Origin: Roseiarcus sp963823165
Lineage (GTDB): Bacteria; Pseudomonadota; Alphaproteobacteria; Rhizobiales; Beijerinckiaceae
DNA length: 64,000 bases
Assembly (NCBI GenBank): GCA_963823165.1
Contig: CAWGKV010000003.1
Coordinates: 1 to 64,000 of the forward strand
Direction: 5' to 3'
Shown here: positions 25,535 to 34,150 of the stretch, piece after piece
Layout: each line of letters begins with the position of its first letter
How positions within the stretch are numbered: position 1 is the stretch's first letter
Notes under the pieces: generated by a model
What the model was told of the DNA's origin: nothing
What the model saw: the letters and a program-made list of their open reading frames with translations, nothing else
Databases searched by the model: none
Position numbers and translations under genes: made by a program

Positions 25535-27123
25535 GCGCCCCCGCAGTGACTGGCGCCGCGGCCAGGGCGTCGCCCAACCCCTGGCTGATCGCCGTTCTGG
25601 TCGCGCTCGCGACCTTCATGGAGGTGCTCGACACCACCATCGCCAATGTCGTGCTGCCCTACATCGCCGGCGGCCTCGGGGTCAGCGAGGATGAAGCGTC
25701 CTGGGTGGTGACGAGCTATCTGGTCGCCAACGCCGTGGCCTTGACGGCCAGCGCCTTCCTCGCGCGCCGTTTCGGCCGCAAGGCGTTCTTCCTGACCTGC
25801 CTCGCGCTGTTCACCGCGAGTTCGATCCTTTGCGCCTATTCCTGGAACCTGAATTCCCTGCTGCTTTTCCGCATCCTGCAGGGGCTCGGCGGCGGGGGAA
25901 TGGTCCCGGTCGCGCAGTCGATCCTGGCGGATTCCTTCCCACCGGAGAAGCGGGGCCAGGGTTTCGCGCTGTTCGGGGTGGCGGTGGTCGTGGCGCCCGT
26001 TGTCGGGCCGACCCTCGGCGGCTGGCTGGCCGATAATTTCTCCTGGAGCTGGTGCTTCCTGATCAACGGCCCGGTCGGCCTCGCAACGATCGCGCTGATC
26101 GCCCTCCTCCTGCCCCAGCCGAAATCGGCGGTCGAGGACCGAAAGCGGGCGCAAGGAGAGGGCGGGTTCGACCTCATCGGCTTCCTGCTGATCGCAACCT
26201 TTCTCGGCTCCCTCGAGGTCATGCTCGACCGCGGGCTGATCGAGGACTGGTTCGCCTCGCCCTTCATTGTCGCCTCCGCCGGCGTCTGCGCGCTCAGCTT
26301 CGCGCTCATGATCCCGTGGGAAATAAGCCGGCGCAATCCGGTGATCGATATTCGCATGGTGGCGACGCGCCAGTTCGGCGCCTGCTTCGTGGTGATGCTG
26401 GCGACCGGCGCCATCCTCTACGCGACCACCCAGTTCCTGCCGCAGCTCGTGCAGGAGGATTTCGGCTATACCGCCACCTGGGCGGGCCTGGTGCTGTCGC
26501 CGGGCGGCCTCGTCACCATGGCGATGATGTTCGTCGTCGGGCGACTGTCGGGCAAGGTGCAGCCGAAATATCTCATCGTCGCGGGGGCCTTGATCATCGC
26601 GCTCTCGATGTACGACCTCACCAGGGTCTATGCGGACCTCGGCTTCTGGTTCTTCGCCCGCTCGCGCATGCTGCTCGGCGTCGGCCTGCCGCTCGTCTTC
26701 CTGTCGATCACGACTGCGTCCTACAACGGCGTGCCGCGCGAGAAGACCGACCAGGCCTCGGCGCTGATCAACGCGGCCCGCAACACCGGCGGCTCGATCG
26801 GCGTGGCGCTCGTCTCCAACGTGCTCGCCCATCGCGAGCAGTTCCACCAGAGCCGCCTGGTCGAAAACGTGATCCCGTCGAGCGTCCAGTATCAGACCAC
26901 GATGCAGCAGCTGACGCATTATTTCGCCGCGCATGGCAGCTCGCTGGCGGAGGCTCAGCAGCAGGCGACGCAGTGGATCGGCCAGCAGGTGCAGGCGCAG
27001 GCCTCGTTCCTCGCCTATATGGACGCCTTCTGGGTGCTGATGGCGCTCGCGCTGTCGGCCGTGCCGCTCGCGCTCATGCTGCGAAACGTCAAGCTGGGAG
27101 GCGCGGCTCCGGCGGCGCATTGA
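25531..27123 (+). CDS. DHA2 family (EmrB-like) multidrug efflux MFS transporter
   Basis: This 530-residue inner-membrane protein has about 14 helices. It shows DHA2 motifs: ATFMEVLDTTIANVVLPYIA in helix 1, motif A-like ARRFGRKAFF, and GPTLGGWLADNFSWSWCFLI for motif C. It starts at a GTG overlapping the adaptor stop, so the two are co-translated. With the adaptor it should form a proton-driven pump reaching an outer-membrane channel. The TetR gene at 22718 is the likely regulator. Its stop overlaps the start of a small gene at 27123. Confidence 0.94.
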   Translation: MSAPAVTGAAARASPNPWLIAVLVALATFMEVLDTTIANVVLPYIAGGLGVSEDEASWVVTSYLVANAVALTASAFLARRFGRKAFFLTCLALFTASSILCAYSWNLNSLLLFRILQGLGGGGMVPVAQSILADSFPPEKRGQGFALFGVAVVVAPVVGPTLGGWLADNFSWSWCFLINGPVGLATIALIALLLPQPKSAVEDRKRAQGEGGFDLIGFLLIATFLGSLEVMLDRGLIEDWFASPFIVASAGVCALSFALMIPWEISRRNPVIDIRMVATRQFGACFVVMLATGAILYATTQFLPQLVQEDFGYTATWAGLVLSPGGLVTMAMMFVVGRLSGKVQPKYLIVAGALIIALSMYDLTRVYADLGFWFFARSRMLLGVGLPLVFLSITTASYNGVPREKTDQASALINAARNTGGSIGVALVSNVLAHREQFHQSRLVENVIPSSVQYQTTMQQLTHYFAAHGSSLAEAQQQATQWIGQQVQAQASFLAYMDAFWVLMALALSAVPLALMLRNVKLGGAAPAAH

Positions 27124-27326
27124 TGGAGATGATCCCGATGACCAGACCCTGTGGACGGCCCCGGCGGCAGCTTCGATGCACGGAGCCGCCTGCGCTGCGA
27201 GAGGACCGTGAACGGTCGCTCGAGGAACTCCTGGCCGAGCCCATCGTCTTAGCCCTGATGGCGGCGGACGGCGTCGACCCGGAAGAGCTCGAGGCCTTGT
27301 TGCGCTGGTCGAGGCAAACCTCGTGA
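27123..27326 (+). CDS. Small hypothetical protein following the EmrB-like gene
   Basis: This 67-residue cytoplasmic protein begins at an ATG overlapping the EmrB-like stop by one base (TGATG), which suggests translational coupling. Its C-terminal half, SLEELLAEPIVLALMAADGV followed by DPEELEALLRW, is a predicted helical pair resembling a family of short alphaproteobacterial proteins of unknown function. There is no signal peptide or metal site. It could be a pump-associated factor or an unrelated gene that gained coupling. Confidence 0.7.
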   Translation: MEMIPMTRPCGRPRRQLRCTEPPALREDRERSLEELLAEPIVLALMAADGVDPEELEALLRWSRQTS

Positions 27327-27489
27327 AGGGGGCGCTCTTCGCGAGGTCATCGACATTCGCGCGACGTGACGCGAGGCAGAGGCATGAAGCGGCCGGAGGC
27401 TCCGCGCAGTGGCCGAAATTGGGCCATAGCGATTGCGCCCGACGCGATGGCCCTGCTGATCCGGCGTGCTTGAACGAAGGAGGCGAGCA

Positions 27490-28398
27490 ATGAAGGCGGT
27501 GCAATTCGACAAATATGGCGGGATCGACGTCCTCAAGGTGGTCGACGTTCCCGTCCCTCGGCCTGGCCAGGCGGAGGCTTTGATCAAGGTCAGGGCCGCG
27601 TCGATCAACCCGGGCGAAGCGAAGATCCGGGAAGGCATGGTTCATGCCCGCTGGCCGGCGACCTTCCCGTCGGGCGAGGGCAGCGACTTCGCTGGAATCG
27701 TGACCGTGATCGGTTCGGGAGCGGCCGGAGTGAAGGTCGGCGACGAGGTCATCGGCTTCACCGACCGGCGCGCAAGCCACGCCGAATACGTCATCGCGGA
27801 GGCGCAAAATCTGACCTTGAAGCCGGAAAATGTCTCTTGGGAGGCCGCCGGCTCGCTGGCCGTCGCCGGCTCGACGGCCTACGCCTGCGTGCGCGCAGTT
27901 TCGGTCAAGGCCGGCGACACGGTCGCGGTGTCGGCCGCCGCCGGCGGCGTCGGATCGATCGCCGTCCAACTCGCAAGGCGCGCCGGCGCGAATGTCCTCG
28001 GCATCGCCGGCCCGGCCAACAATGACTGGCTCGAGGCCCGCGGAGTCAAGCCGGTCGCTTATGGCGAGGGCCTGGCGGACCGCCTGCGCGGCGCCGGGAT
28101 CGACGCGTTCATCGACACTCACGGCGGCGGCTACGTCAAGCTCGCCGTCGAGCTCGGCGTGCCGCGCGACCGGATCAACACGATCATCGACTTCGCCGCC
28201 GCGCAGGAATACCGGGTGAAGGCCGAGGGCGCCCAGGAGGCGAAGAACGCCCCAGTCCTTGCGGAGCTCGCCCAGCTGGTCGCCACGGGCGATCTCGAGG
28301 TCCCGATCGCCGCGACCTTCCCGCTGGACGACGTCCGCGAGGCGTTCAGGCTTCTCGAGCAGGGGCACACAAGGGGAAAGATCGTCCTCCTGCCGTGA
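27490..28398 (+). CDS. NADPH:quinone oxidoreductase-like medium-chain dehydrogenase
   Basis: This 302-residue zinc-free member of the medium-chain dehydrogenase family starts with MKAVQFDKYGG and has an excellent ribosome site (AAGGAGG) just upstream. The substrate domain carries RAASINPGEAKIREG. The nucleotide site is AAAGGVGSIAVQLARRAGAN. Zinc ligands are absent, as in quinone reductases. It probably reduces quinones or enones with NADPH. The C-terminus FRLLEQGHTRGKIVL is typical. It converges with the aldo/keto reductase gene. Confidence 0.92.
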   Translation: MKAVQFDKYGGIDVLKVVDVPVPRPGQAEALIKVRAASINPGEAKIREGMVHARWPATFPSGEGSDFAGIVTVIGSGAAGVKVGDEVIGFTDRRASHAEYVIAEAQNLTLKPENVSWEAAGSLAVAGSTAYACVRAVSVKAGDTVAVSAAAGGVGSIAVQLARRAGANVLGIAGPANNDWLEARGVKPVAYGEGLADRLRGAGIDAFIDTHGGGYVKLAVELGVPRDRINTIIDFAAAQEYRVKAEGAQEAKNAPVLAELAQLVATGDLEVPIAATFPLDDVREAFRLLEQGHTRGKIVLLP

Positions 28399-28446
28399 TT
28401 GACGACGGACGCTCCTTCCTCTGACGCCCGTCCATCCGTGGTCCGA

Positions 28447-29310
28447 TTACCCAATCCCGTCCAGCACGGCCAGCGCGTCGCCCGGCAGCTCGAGCTCGGC
28501 CGCCGCGAGGTTCTCGCGCAGATGCTCGATCGACGAGGTGCCGGGAATGAGCAGGACGTTGGCGGCGCGCTGCAAGAGCCACGCGAGCGCGACCTGCATC
28601 GGCGTCGCGCCGAGCCGCCCCGCAACGTCGTCGAGCGCCGTCGACTGAAGCGGCGTGAAGCCGCCGAGCGGGAAGAACGGCACGTAGGCGATGGCGTCGC
28701 GGGCGAGCGCGTCGATCAGCGGGTCGTCGTCGCGATGCGCGACATTGTAATGGTTCTGCACGCAGACGATGTCGCAGATCCCGCGTCCCTCGGCGATTTG
28801 CGCCGAGGTGACGTTGCTCAGTCCGATGTGGCGCACGAGGCCCTGACGCTGAAGCTCTGCGAGGACCGTGAGCCGCGCCTCGATCGAGCCTTCGGCGGGA
28901 CCGTGGACATTGCCTGTTATGCGCAGGTTGACCACCTCCAGCGCGTCGAGGCCGAGATTGCGCAGATTGTCGTGCACCGCGCTCTTCAATTCGTCGGGCG
29001 CCGTCGCCGGGAGCCATGACGCGTCCGCGCCGCGCCGGGCGCCGATCTTGGTGACGATCACGAGGTCGTCGGGATAGGGATGCAGCGCCTCGCGGATGAT
29101 CTGATTGGTGACATGCGGACCGTAGAAGTCGCTGGTGTCGATATGATCGACGCCGCTCGCGACCGCCTCGCGCAGCACCGCGATCGCAGCGGCGCGGTCC
29201 TTCGGCGGCCCATAGACGCCGGGCCCCGCGAGCTGCATCGCGCCGTAACCCATGCGTTTGACCGTACGATCGCCGAGCTTGAACGTTCCGGCTTTGCTGA
29301 TGTCGACCAT
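28447..29310 (-). CDS. Aldo/keto reductase
   Basis: This 287-residue NADPH-dependent oxidoreductase has a TIM-barrel fold. DHIDTSDFYGP holds the catalytic Asp and Tyr, and VIVTKIGAR the Lys. The usual His after strand 4 is replaced (VVNLRITG), as in one subfamily. The C-terminal IPGTSSIEHLRENL is the cofactor-binding segment. ATG 29310 has GAGGAG upstream. It is divergently placed from a LysR gene at 29516, its probable regulator. Substrates are likely small aldehydes or ketones; the exact one is unknown. Confidence 0.92.
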   Translation of the reverse strand: MVDISKAGTFKLGDRTVKRMGYGAMQLAGPGVYGPPKDRAAAIAVLREAVASGVDHIDTSDFYGPHVTNQIIREALHPYPDDLVIVTKIGARRGADASWLPATAPDELKSAVHDNLRNLGLDALEVVNLRITGNVHGPAEGSIEARLTVLAELQRQGLVRHIGLSNVTSAQIAEGRGICDIVCVQNHYNVAHRDDDPLIDALARDAIAYVPFFPLGGFTPLQSTALDDVAGRLGATPMQVALAWLLQRAANVLLIPGTSSIEHLRENLAAAELELPGDALAVLDGIG

Positions 29311-29515
29311 CGTTTCTTCTCCTCTGACTTTCCCATCCGTCATTGCCAGGACCCCGAGCGTAGCGAAGGGGACGAAGCACTGGGGCGGCGGCAGTGGCCC
29401 CCGATTGCTTCGATGCGCTGGCGATGCCGGTGATTTCTCGATTTGAACTGGATAGACCGTTTCGGCTCGCGCGATAATGGCCTCAATCGGAACAGGCTGT
29501 TTGGAAAGGCGAACA

Positions 29516-30421
29516 ATGGCGAACCTCTCCGACCTCGCCGCTTTCGTCGCTGTCGCCCGCGCCGGCGGCTTTCGCGAAGCGGCCCGTGCAGGCGGCGGCA
29601 GCGCCTCCGGCTTCAGTGAAGCCGTGAACCGGCTCGAGGCTGGACTCGGCGTGCGCCTGCTGAACCGGACGACCCGCAGCGTCGCGCAGACCGAAGCCGG
29701 CGCCCGCCTCCTCGACCGGCTCGGCCCGGCGCTGGGGGAGGTCGAAGCGGCGCTCGACGTGGTCAACGGATTTCGCGACCGGCCGACCGGCACGCTGCGG
29801 CTGAACGTGCCGGTCGTCGCGGCGCGCCTCGTCCTGCCCGCCATCGTGCCGCCGTTCCTCGCCGCCTACCCCGACATCATCCTCGAGGTGGTCGCCGAAG
29901 ACAGTTTCGTCGACGTGCTGGCGGCCGGCTGCGACGCCGGGATCCGCTATGAGGAGCGGCTCGAGCAGGACATGATCGCCGTCCCCATCGGCCCTCGAGA
30001 GCAGCGCTTCGCGACCGCCGCGGCGCCGGCCTATCTCGACCGGCGCGGCCGCCCGACCCATCCGCGCGATCTGCTCGAGCATGCCTGTCTGCGCGCCCGG
30101 TCCACGAGCGGCGCGATGACAGTCTGGGAATACGAGCGCGACGGGGAGGTGGTGAAGGTGGAGCCGACCGGCCCGCTCATCGTTCGCATCGGCGCCGCAG
30201 TCGAACTCGCCGTCGACGCCGCAATAGCCGGCGCCGGCGTCATCCAGCTGTTCGAGGACTGGCTGCGTCCTCATTTCGACAGCGGCGCGCTCGAGCCGGT
30301 GCTCGAGCCTTGGTGGCAACGTTTTTCCGGGCCGTTCCTCTACTACCCCGGCCGCCGCTATCTTCCCGCCCCGCTTCGCGCCTTCATCGACTTCGTCAAG
30401 TCGACGCGAGACAGGTCTTGA
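29516..30421 (+). CDS. LysR family transcriptional regulator
   Basis: This 301-residue regulator has an N-terminal winged helix (LSDLAAFVAVARAGGFREAARA, VNRLEAGLGVRLLNRTTRSV) and a periplasmic-binding-protein-like effector domain with PTGTLRLNVPVVAARLVLP and a GALEPVLEPWW segment near the end. ATG 29516 is preceded by GGAAAGG. The serine that usually precedes the recognition helix sits in a Gly/Ser-rich turn. Its divergent arrangement with the aldo/keto reductase suggests it controls that gene; the co-inducer is unknown. Confidence 0.93.
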   Translation: MANLSDLAAFVAVARAGGFREAARAGGGSASGFSEAVNRLEAGLGVRLLNRTTRSVAQTEAGARLLDRLGPALGEVEAALDVVNGFRDRPTGTLRLNVPVVAARLVLPAIVPPFLAAYPDIILEVVAEDSFVDVLAAGCDAGIRYEERLEQDMIAVPIGPREQRFATAAAPAYLDRRGRPTHPRDLLEHACLRARSTSGAMTVWEYERDGEVVKVEPTGPLIVRIGAAVELAVDAAIAGAGVIQLFEDWLRPHFDSGALEPVLEPWWQRFSGPFLYYPGRRYLPAPLRAFIDFVKSTRDRS

Positions 30422-30589
30422 TCGCAGCCGTATCGTTTAGGTTCGACTTCTGTCGGCATCTGGCCACGACGCTCGGGCAACACTTCAGCTTGGTCAATTG
30501 GAAGCGAAGGAACCTCCCGCAATTGAGCGCGTTTAGACTGCACGGCGGATTATGGGTTACTACGCCGCTGGTTTGGAAGGGAGGACTTG

Positions 30590-30850
30590 ATGTCCAAAGG
30601 GATCTATTTTTTCTCGGCAGCCATGTTGATTTTCTGCGCTTCGTCTGCGCCTGCGCTGGCTGATGAGGGCGGCGCAGTCACCGGCGGCGTCGCGGGCGCG
30701 GTCGGCGGGGCGATGGTTGGCGGTCCGGTGGGCGCGGTCGTCGGCGGCCTCGGCGGCGCGGCGATCGGCAACGCAGCCACCCGCCATCGCTACTATCATC
30801 ACCATTGGTACGCCTACCGCCCCTATCATCATTACTACTACGCCCACTAG
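30590..30850 (+). CDS. Small exported Gly-rich protein with His/Tyr tail
   Basis: This 86-residue protein has a signal peptide (FFSAAMLIFCASSAPALA, then DEG). A Gly/Ala/Val-rich segment with repeated GGxVG patterns (residues 29-62) resembles glycine-zipper membrane or outer-membrane proteins. The tail HRYYHHHWYAYRPYHHYYYA is rich in His and Tyr and could bind metal. ATG 30590 follows GGGAGG. A strong hairpin lies just beyond its stop. It may be an envelope protein; no function is known. Confidence 0.75.
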   Translation: MSKGIYFFSAAMLIFCASSAPALADEGGAVTGGVAGAVGGAMVGGPVGAVVGGLGGAAIGNAATRHRYYHHHWYAYRPYHHYYYAH

Positions 30851-30897
30851 GCTGATTACTACACCCACTAGGCTGGCCTACGGCCGTCGAAAGCCGC

Positions 30898-30928
30898 TTT
30901 CCTCCCCCGTGCGAAGCGGGGGAGGAAA
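30898..30928. terminator. Strong hairpin between convergent genes
   Basis: TTTCCTCCCCCG and CGGGGGAGGAAA form a perfect 12-bp stem around a 7-base loop. It lies between the ends of the Gly-rich gene (+) and the epimerase-like gene (-). The A/T base of the stem supports a bidirectional intrinsic terminator. Confidence 0.65.
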
Positions 30929-30945
30929 AGGGGTCTCGCCTCACC

Positions 30946-31809
30946 TCACCGCCCCTCCCCCGCCTCGAACAGCGCCTTCAGCCCCTCGCGATAGGTCGGA
31001 TAGGCTGGCGTAAAGCCGAGCAGCCGCTTCGCCTTGGCGTTGGAGACGCGCTTTTCCTCGGCGAAGAAGCTCGCCGACATTTCCGAGAGTTTCGCCGTCT
31101 CGAACGGCTCCAGCGGCGGCGGCTCGACGCCGAGCAGTTCTGCCGCATAGGCGATGACGTCCTGCGGCGGCGCGGGCTCGTCGTCGGCGACGTTCCAGAT
31201 CTGGCCATCGAGCCCGCGCTCGAGCGCGAGGCGGGTGACTTCCGCGATGTCGTCGACATGGGCGCGGTTGACGAAATGCCCCTCCTTGACGATCCGGCGC
31301 GCCTCCCCCTGCCTGAGCTTCGCGAGCGCGTTGCGGCCGGGACCGTAAATGCCCGGCAGGCGGAGAATGTCGACCGCCACGCCGTGCGCTTTGCCCCATT
31401 CCACCCAGCGCCGTTCGTCCGCGAGCCGGGCCACACCCCGCTCGTTTCGCGTGACGGTGGCGCTCGTCTCGTCGACCCACTGAAAACCATGTTCGCCGTA
31501 GACGCCGACGGTCGAATAATAGATGACCCGACGAAGTTCCGACGCCGCAGCCATCGCTTCTGCGAAACGGTCGAGCGGCCCATCGCCATCGCGCGGCGGG
31601 ATCGACACGACGATCGCCGCGGCGCGTTTCAGCGCCTCCTCGACGCCAGGGTCGGCCACAACGCCGTCGAAGGCGAAAACGTTTGCGCCCCGCCTCCTGA
31701 GGTCCGCGACGCGCTCGTCCGACCGCACCGTGCCGCCCGGCTCGATCGCCGACGTTCTGCGGGTCAACGCCTCCGCGCAGTAGCCGAGGCCGAAGAAGAA
31801 GACTTTCAC
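30946..31809 (-). CDS. NAD(P)-dependent epimerase/reductase (extended SDR, YeeZ-like)
   Basis: This 287-residue Rossmann-fold protein starts at GTG 31809 (VKVFFFGLGYCAEALTRR) with GGAGGG upstream. The nucleotide motif is GLGYCA, a GxGxxA variant. YYSTVGVYGEHG and RLPGIYGPGRNAL match the extended SDR family. The usual catalytic Tyr-x-x-x-Lys is not obvious, as in YeeZ-like proteins. An upstream extension of the open frame to 32025 has no family similarity. The substrate is unknown; it converges with the Gly-rich gene. Confidence 0.88.
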   Translation of the reverse strand: MKVFFFGLGYCAEALTRRTSAIEPGGTVRSDERVADLRRRGANVFAFDGVVADPGVEEALKRAAAIVVSIPPRDGDGPLDRFAEAMAAASELRRVIYYSTVGVYGEHGFQWVDETSATVTRNERGVARLADERRWVEWGKAHGVAVDILRLPGIYGPGRNALAKLRQGEARRIVKEGHFVNRAHVDDIAEVTRLALERGLDGQIWNVADDEPAPPQDVIAYAAELLGVEPPPLEPFETAKLSEMSASFFAEEKRVSNAKAKRLLGFTPAYPTYREGLKALFEAGEGR

Positions 31810-31956
31810 GTCGTTCGTCCCTCCGGCTTTGCGGGCCGGGATATCTCTCTTCTCCGGCGCCTGTCTCGAATTGAAACAACTCGCCCTTGACGTCAATGGC
31901 GCCGCCCTTGCGGCTGCCCGCGTGGGAATCGCGGGCGAGAAGAGGTGAGCTGCATT

Positions 31957-32220
31957 ATGGAAGACGTGAGGCGACTTTTGGTCTCGACTGCCGAGATCGT
32001 AGACGGCGTGATCCTCCACGCGCAAAGGATGTTGGACCAGGGCGCTTATGACTGGCCGACATCGCGTGCGGGGCTCGAGAAAATCCTCGCCGACCTCGAG
32101 ACGCGATCTGTCGGCGACCCGAGTGTTGAACGACTACGCCGGTTCATCGCGCTCGGCGATATGCAGGAAGAGTGCGGTCAGGGCCGCTCCACCGGCCTGC
32201 AGGCCCATGGCCGTCACTGA
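31957..32220 (+). CDS. Hypothetical protein
   Basis: This 87-residue protein starts at ATG 31957, with GAGG about 11 bases upstream. It is mostly helical (RRLLVSTAEIVDGVILHAQR, GLEKILADLETRSVGDPSVE), with no signal peptide or membrane segment. I do not recognise a family. The gene has normal GC content for the region. A GTG at 31945 is an alternative start. Confidence 0.5.
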   Translation: MEDVRRLLVSTAEIVDGVILHAQRMLDQGAYDWPTSRAGLEKILADLETRSVGDPSVERLRRFIALGDMQEECGQGRSTGLQAHGRH

Positions 32221-32355
32221 CCGAGGCGGTGCAGAATACAAGATGTTTGGAACAAAGCGGAATCCGTTGATTTGATTTCTGTTCCGAAAATCTGTTTCAG
32301 AATCGCGCCTGATTTGGCCATCGAAACGGACGGCTTTTGCGGTATAAAAGATCTC

Positions 32356-32652
32356 ATGAAACGCGACGAGATCATAAGGACGCTGAAGGAGCGCGAGGCC
32401 GACTTGCGGGCGCACGGCGTCACGCATGCCGCCCTGTTCGGTTCCGTCGCGCGTGGCGAGCAGCGACCCGACAGCGACATTGATATTTTGGTTGACCTCG
32501 ACTCCGCCATTGTCGCGACGATGTTCGACTATGCGGGCTTAAAGGATTACGTCGCGAGCCTGTTTCAAGGTTCCGTCGAGGTGATCGACAGGGAAGCGTT
32601 GAAGCCCCGCGTCCGACCTCACGCGACAGCCGACGCGATCTATGCTTTCTGA
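32356..32652 (+). CDS. mntA: MntA-type nucleotidyltransferase antitoxin
   Basis: This 98-residue protein has the minimal nucleotidyltransferase motif: HAALFGSVARGEQRPDSDID followed by ILVDLD. The GSxxRG and D-S-D-I-D residues for nucleotide and metal binding are intact. In characterised pairs this enzyme neutralises the HEPN toxin by AMPylating its Tyr. ATG 32356 matches the usual length; upstream starts add poor sequence. It overlaps the HEPN gene by 11 bp, the standard arrangement of these modules. Confidence 0.88.
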   Translation: MKRDEIIRTLKEREADLRAHGVTHAALFGSVARGEQRPDSDIDILVDLDSAIVATMFDYAGLKDYVASLFQGSVEVIDREALKPRVRPHATADAIYAF

Positions 32653-32980
32653 CGCCGAACGGGACGCGTTGGAGGACATACGCGACAACATCGCCCGCGC
32701 GACACGCTTTGTTGACGGCTTCGACCTCGACGCCTTCCTTGCCGACGATAAAACCTTTTACGCCGCGACGCGCTGCCTCGAGATTATTTCCGAAGCGTCG
32801 CGGCGGCTGCCGTCCACCTTCAAGGAACGGTTTCCAGAAATCCCGTGGAAGGATGTCGCCGGTTCAGGCAGCATCTATCGGCACAACTACGAGGACGTTC
32901 AAGAGCGGCGAATCTGGAAGACGATCCACCAAGCCCTGCCTCCGCTTCGCGCTGTCGTGGAGGCCGAGTTGCACAAGTGA
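32642..32980 (+). CDS. hepT: HepT-like HEPN toxin (DUF86)
   Basis: This 112-residue, all-helical HEPN protein is the likely RNase toxin partner of the upstream MntA. DNIARATRFVDGFDLDAFLA begins the fold, and EIISEASRRLP is the typical second helix. The active-site segment reads SIYRHNYEDVQER: the H-x-Tyr target of AMPylation is kept, but the Arg that usually lies five residues before His is missing, and Arg is adjacent instead. This is a subfamily variant or a change in activity. Its stop overlaps the start of the recombinase remnant. Confidence 0.85.
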   Translation: MLSDAERDALEDIRDNIARATRFVDGFDLDAFLADDKTFYAATRCLEIISEASRRLPSTFKERFPEIPWKDVAGSGSIYRHNYEDVQERRIWKTIHQALPPLRAVVEAELHK

Positions 32981-33340
32981 TCTTCGGTTACGCCCGCGTC
33001 TCGACCGACGCCCAAAACCTCACCAGCCAGCTCCCCAACCCCGCAGCATGCGAGCCCGTGTTTCGGGAGAAGATCAGCGGAGCGGCGGCCGACCGTCCCC
33101 AGTTCCAAAAGCTCTTGGCAACTGTGGGTCGCGGCGACGTCGTGATTATCCGCGCAGTCGATCGCTTCGCGCGACCCGGGCGACCTACTCGTTATTGCCC
33201 GCGAGCTACAGAACGCCGACGCAGGCGTTCGCTCGATCGCCGAGCCCGTCCTCGCGCCACGCCCGACTTTGCCGAGCTGGCGCTCGCGATTCTCCTTGAG
33301 CGCCGACGCATCGAGGAGCGCAAGGAGCGGTGGTATAATA
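32977..33340 (+). pseudogene. Serine recombinase (resolvase/invertase), frameshifted and truncated
   Basis: Translation from GTG 32977 begins FGYARVSTDAQNL, the catalytic-Ser motif of resolvases, and continues with EKISGAAADRPQFQKLL and VIIRAVDRFAR. After DRFAR (about 33174) the family sequence continues in another frame (DPGDLLVIARELQNADAGVR, SIAEPVL). It then returns to the first frame near 33250 (DFAELALAILLERRRIEER). The C-terminal DNA-binding helix-turn-helix is missing. At least two frameshifts and a deletion make it non-functional. It is a scar of a mobile element beside the toxin-antitoxin pair. Confidence 0.85.
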
Positions 33341-33924
33341 CCCCAAATACCCCCCCTCCCAGGGATCGGGCGAAGCGAAGGATTCAGACGGTTGGGCGCA
33401 CACCCGCCTCCATAGCCCGCTTTCGGACTCCCCATGGCGGGGGCGGGCAGGGGTGGGGGTCGCGCTGCGCTCTCCGCAGAGGGCATCGATGAAGAGCTTC
33501 CAAGGTCTGGCGCGAGCCCCCCTCCTTAATCCTCCCCCACAAGGCGGAGGAGATCCCCTTCGCCCAATCGCCCTAAAATACCCCCTTTTTGTTCTTGACA
33601 TGTTCAATAACCTCGTGGCATAAAAAGGGGGTTTGATCGGACTGCAACGGCTGCGGGATGGAAAGCGAGGTCGGATGGAGGCGCCTTCGAATGTCACAGC
33701 AGGGCGACCGCCCTGGGGGCCGGATGTGGCGGCAGCGGCTCTCCGCGTTGGCCCGCTTGCGCCGAGCAGGATTGACTTCGCCTCGCTCGGCGTCGAGCCC
33801 GCCGCCGAACGGGTTTGACGGCGTTGTCTTTGGGCGGCAGGCAGGGAAGCGAGTTGGCTGCTGGCGGAGCGCGTCGGCGGACAGGCCGCAGACCAAGCGG
33901 AGGCGTCAGCGCGAAGCGGAGGAG
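33341..33924. other. Gene-poor stretch with a promoter-like hairpin
   Basis: About 580 bp without a convincing gene. It contains short G- and C-rich runs and an inverted repeat ACCCCCTTTTT / AAAAAGGGGGT (33580-33590 and 33622-33632). Between the arms lies TTGACA (33595) and, 18 bases on, CATAAA, a plausible promoter. Small frames at 33633-33818 and 33658-33936 follow but lack motifs. The rest of the scar region, 34159-34457, likewise shows no supported gene. Confidence 0.4.
33580..33632 (+). promoter_or_regulatory. Inverted repeat enclosing a possible promoter
   Basis: Perfect 11-bp arms (ACCCCCTTTTT and AAAAAGGGGGT) flank 31 bases. The enclosed TTGACA and CATAAA, 18 bp apart, fit a sigma-70-type promoter directed to the right. 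No clear gene follows before the MITE at 33933. Confidence 0.35.
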
Positions 33925-33932
33925 AAAACAAT

Positions 33933-34150
33933 GTAACTCCCAAGCTGTCGCGTATCCCCCCTCGCCCGCGAAGCGGGAGAGGACAGGCGCGAAGCGCCAG
34001 GTGAGGGTTGAGAACGCCGAACGGCGGGCGTTGACGGCGGCCGCAAGGTTCGTCGGTTGCCCGCCCCCCTCACCTGGCGCGGCTTCGCCGCGCCGTCCTC
34101 TCCCGCTTCGCGGGCGAGGGGGTCGCCGAACTTCACAGCTTGGGAGTTAC
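33933..34150. mobile_element. 218-bp MITE with IS66-type ends
   Basis: The ends are perfect 16-bp inverted repeats, GTAACTCCCAAGCTGT and its complement, at 33933-33948 and 34135-34150. Both are flanked by the direct repeat AAAACAAT (33925-33932 and 34151-34158), an 8-bp target duplication. Inside are further nested inverted arms (33961-33984 with 34095-34118; 33994-34007 with 34067-34080), so the whole element can fold back. IS66-family elements start with GTAA and make 8-bp duplications, so this looks like a non-autonomous derivative. It encodes no transposase. Confidence 0.85.

Noticed and set aside
25507..28368. A 953-residue open frame on the minus strand opposite the EmrB-like gene and quinone reductase
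   Set aside because: It shows shadow composition and no start or domain. The plus strand genes are complete with ribosome sites.
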